From: Candidatus Bathyarchaeota archaeon
GTDB lineage: Archaea; Thermoproteota; Bathyarchaeia; Bathyarchaeales; B26-1
Assembly: GCA_018396795.1 (NCBI GenBank)
Contig: JAGTRH010000082.1
Coordinates: forward strand, 1-6,238
Reading direction: 5' to 3'
DNA length: 6,238 nucleotides
This document shows positions 6,075 through 6,238 of the stretch, piece by piece (position 1 is the stretch's first letter; each line of letters starts with the position of its first letter). Below the pieces are notes generated by a model. The model searched no databases. It was given only the letters and a program-made list of their open reading frames with translations, and was not told where the DNA came from. The translations under genes were made by a program, and so were the position numbers.

Positions 6075-6238
6075 TTAATCTTCAGAAATTAATAATCTCA
6101 CTATTTTTGACGCAATCGACACTACTCTGTCAGATTCTTTTATGGCTAAATCACTTATGTGGGAATCTTGCGGTTCATCCCCTATTTGCTCCAACCGCTT
6201 TATCGTCTTCTCAATCTCGATTAGGCATCTGAGCACCG
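6075..6238 (-). CDS. Unrecognised protein, C-terminal fragment (gene enters from the right edge)
   Basis: On the minus strand one frame is open from the window edge for 53 full codons to TAA at 6075-6077. The visible end includes IEIEKTIKRLEQIGDEP (6-22) and ESDRVVSIASKIVRLLISED (34-53): charged and amphipathic, with heptad-like leucine/isoleucine spacing that suggests two helices. No catalytic motif is seen and I do not recognise the family. Codon use and helix pattern look like real coding sequence, and the opposite-strand frame gives a less protein-like product. It converges with nucS, leaving 68 bp between stops. The start lies outside the window. Confidence 0.6.
   Translation of the reverse strand, partial: VLRCLIEIEKTIKRLEQIGDEPQDSHISDLAIKESDRVVSIASKIVRLLISED

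Noticed and set aside
6029..6232. Plus-strand frame of 67 codons
   Set aside because: The opposite strand gives a more protein-like helical C-terminus running off the edge; this frame has weak composition and no clear ribosome site.

Overview
The window most likely comes from an archaeon of the TACK group (Bathyarchaeia-like is a reasonable guess, but not proven). Three points support this. A ribosomal protein eS30 gene is present, a family known from crenarchaeal/TACK lineages, Asgard archaea and eukaryotes but not typical euryarchaea or bacteria. A NucS/EndoMS mismatch endonuclease is present. Several starts carry BRE/TATA-like boxes and GGTGA/GAGG-type ribosome sites. The DNA is moderately AT-rich, with compact, often overlapping genes.

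Left part (1-2561): a glycosylation locus. The 5' end of a GT2 glycosyltransferase reads leftward off the edge. Divergent from it is a two-gene unit: a full-length homologue of plant reversibly glycosylated polypeptides / UDP-arabinopyranose mutases (GT75), then, 5 bp later, a GT2 rhamnosyltransferase-like transferase with a membrane-associated C-terminus. A simple reading is that the mutase-like protein makes a furanose nucleotide sugar and a neighbouring transferase uses it in a surface glycan.

Middle (2570-4120): a tagaturonate epimerase (UxaE) family gene on the minus strand, tail to tail with the GT2 gene only 8 bp away. It is preceded by a 213 bp non-coding stretch holding a good BRE/TATA box and a T-rich leader. 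No other hexuronate catabolic gene is visible.

Right part (4334-6006): an information-processing block. A class I SAM methyltransferase gene overlaps by 17 bp the start of a tiny eS30 ribosomal protein gene (54 aa), both on the minus strand. nucS is divergent from them; its true start is probably an internal TTG, not the upstream ATG that would overlap the methyltransferase gene. At the right edge the last 53 codons of an unrecognised minus-strand gene converge on nucS.

The main points for a second look are the archaeal GT75 protein and its GT2 partner, the small overlapping eS30 gene, the isolated UxaE homologue, and the nucS start.
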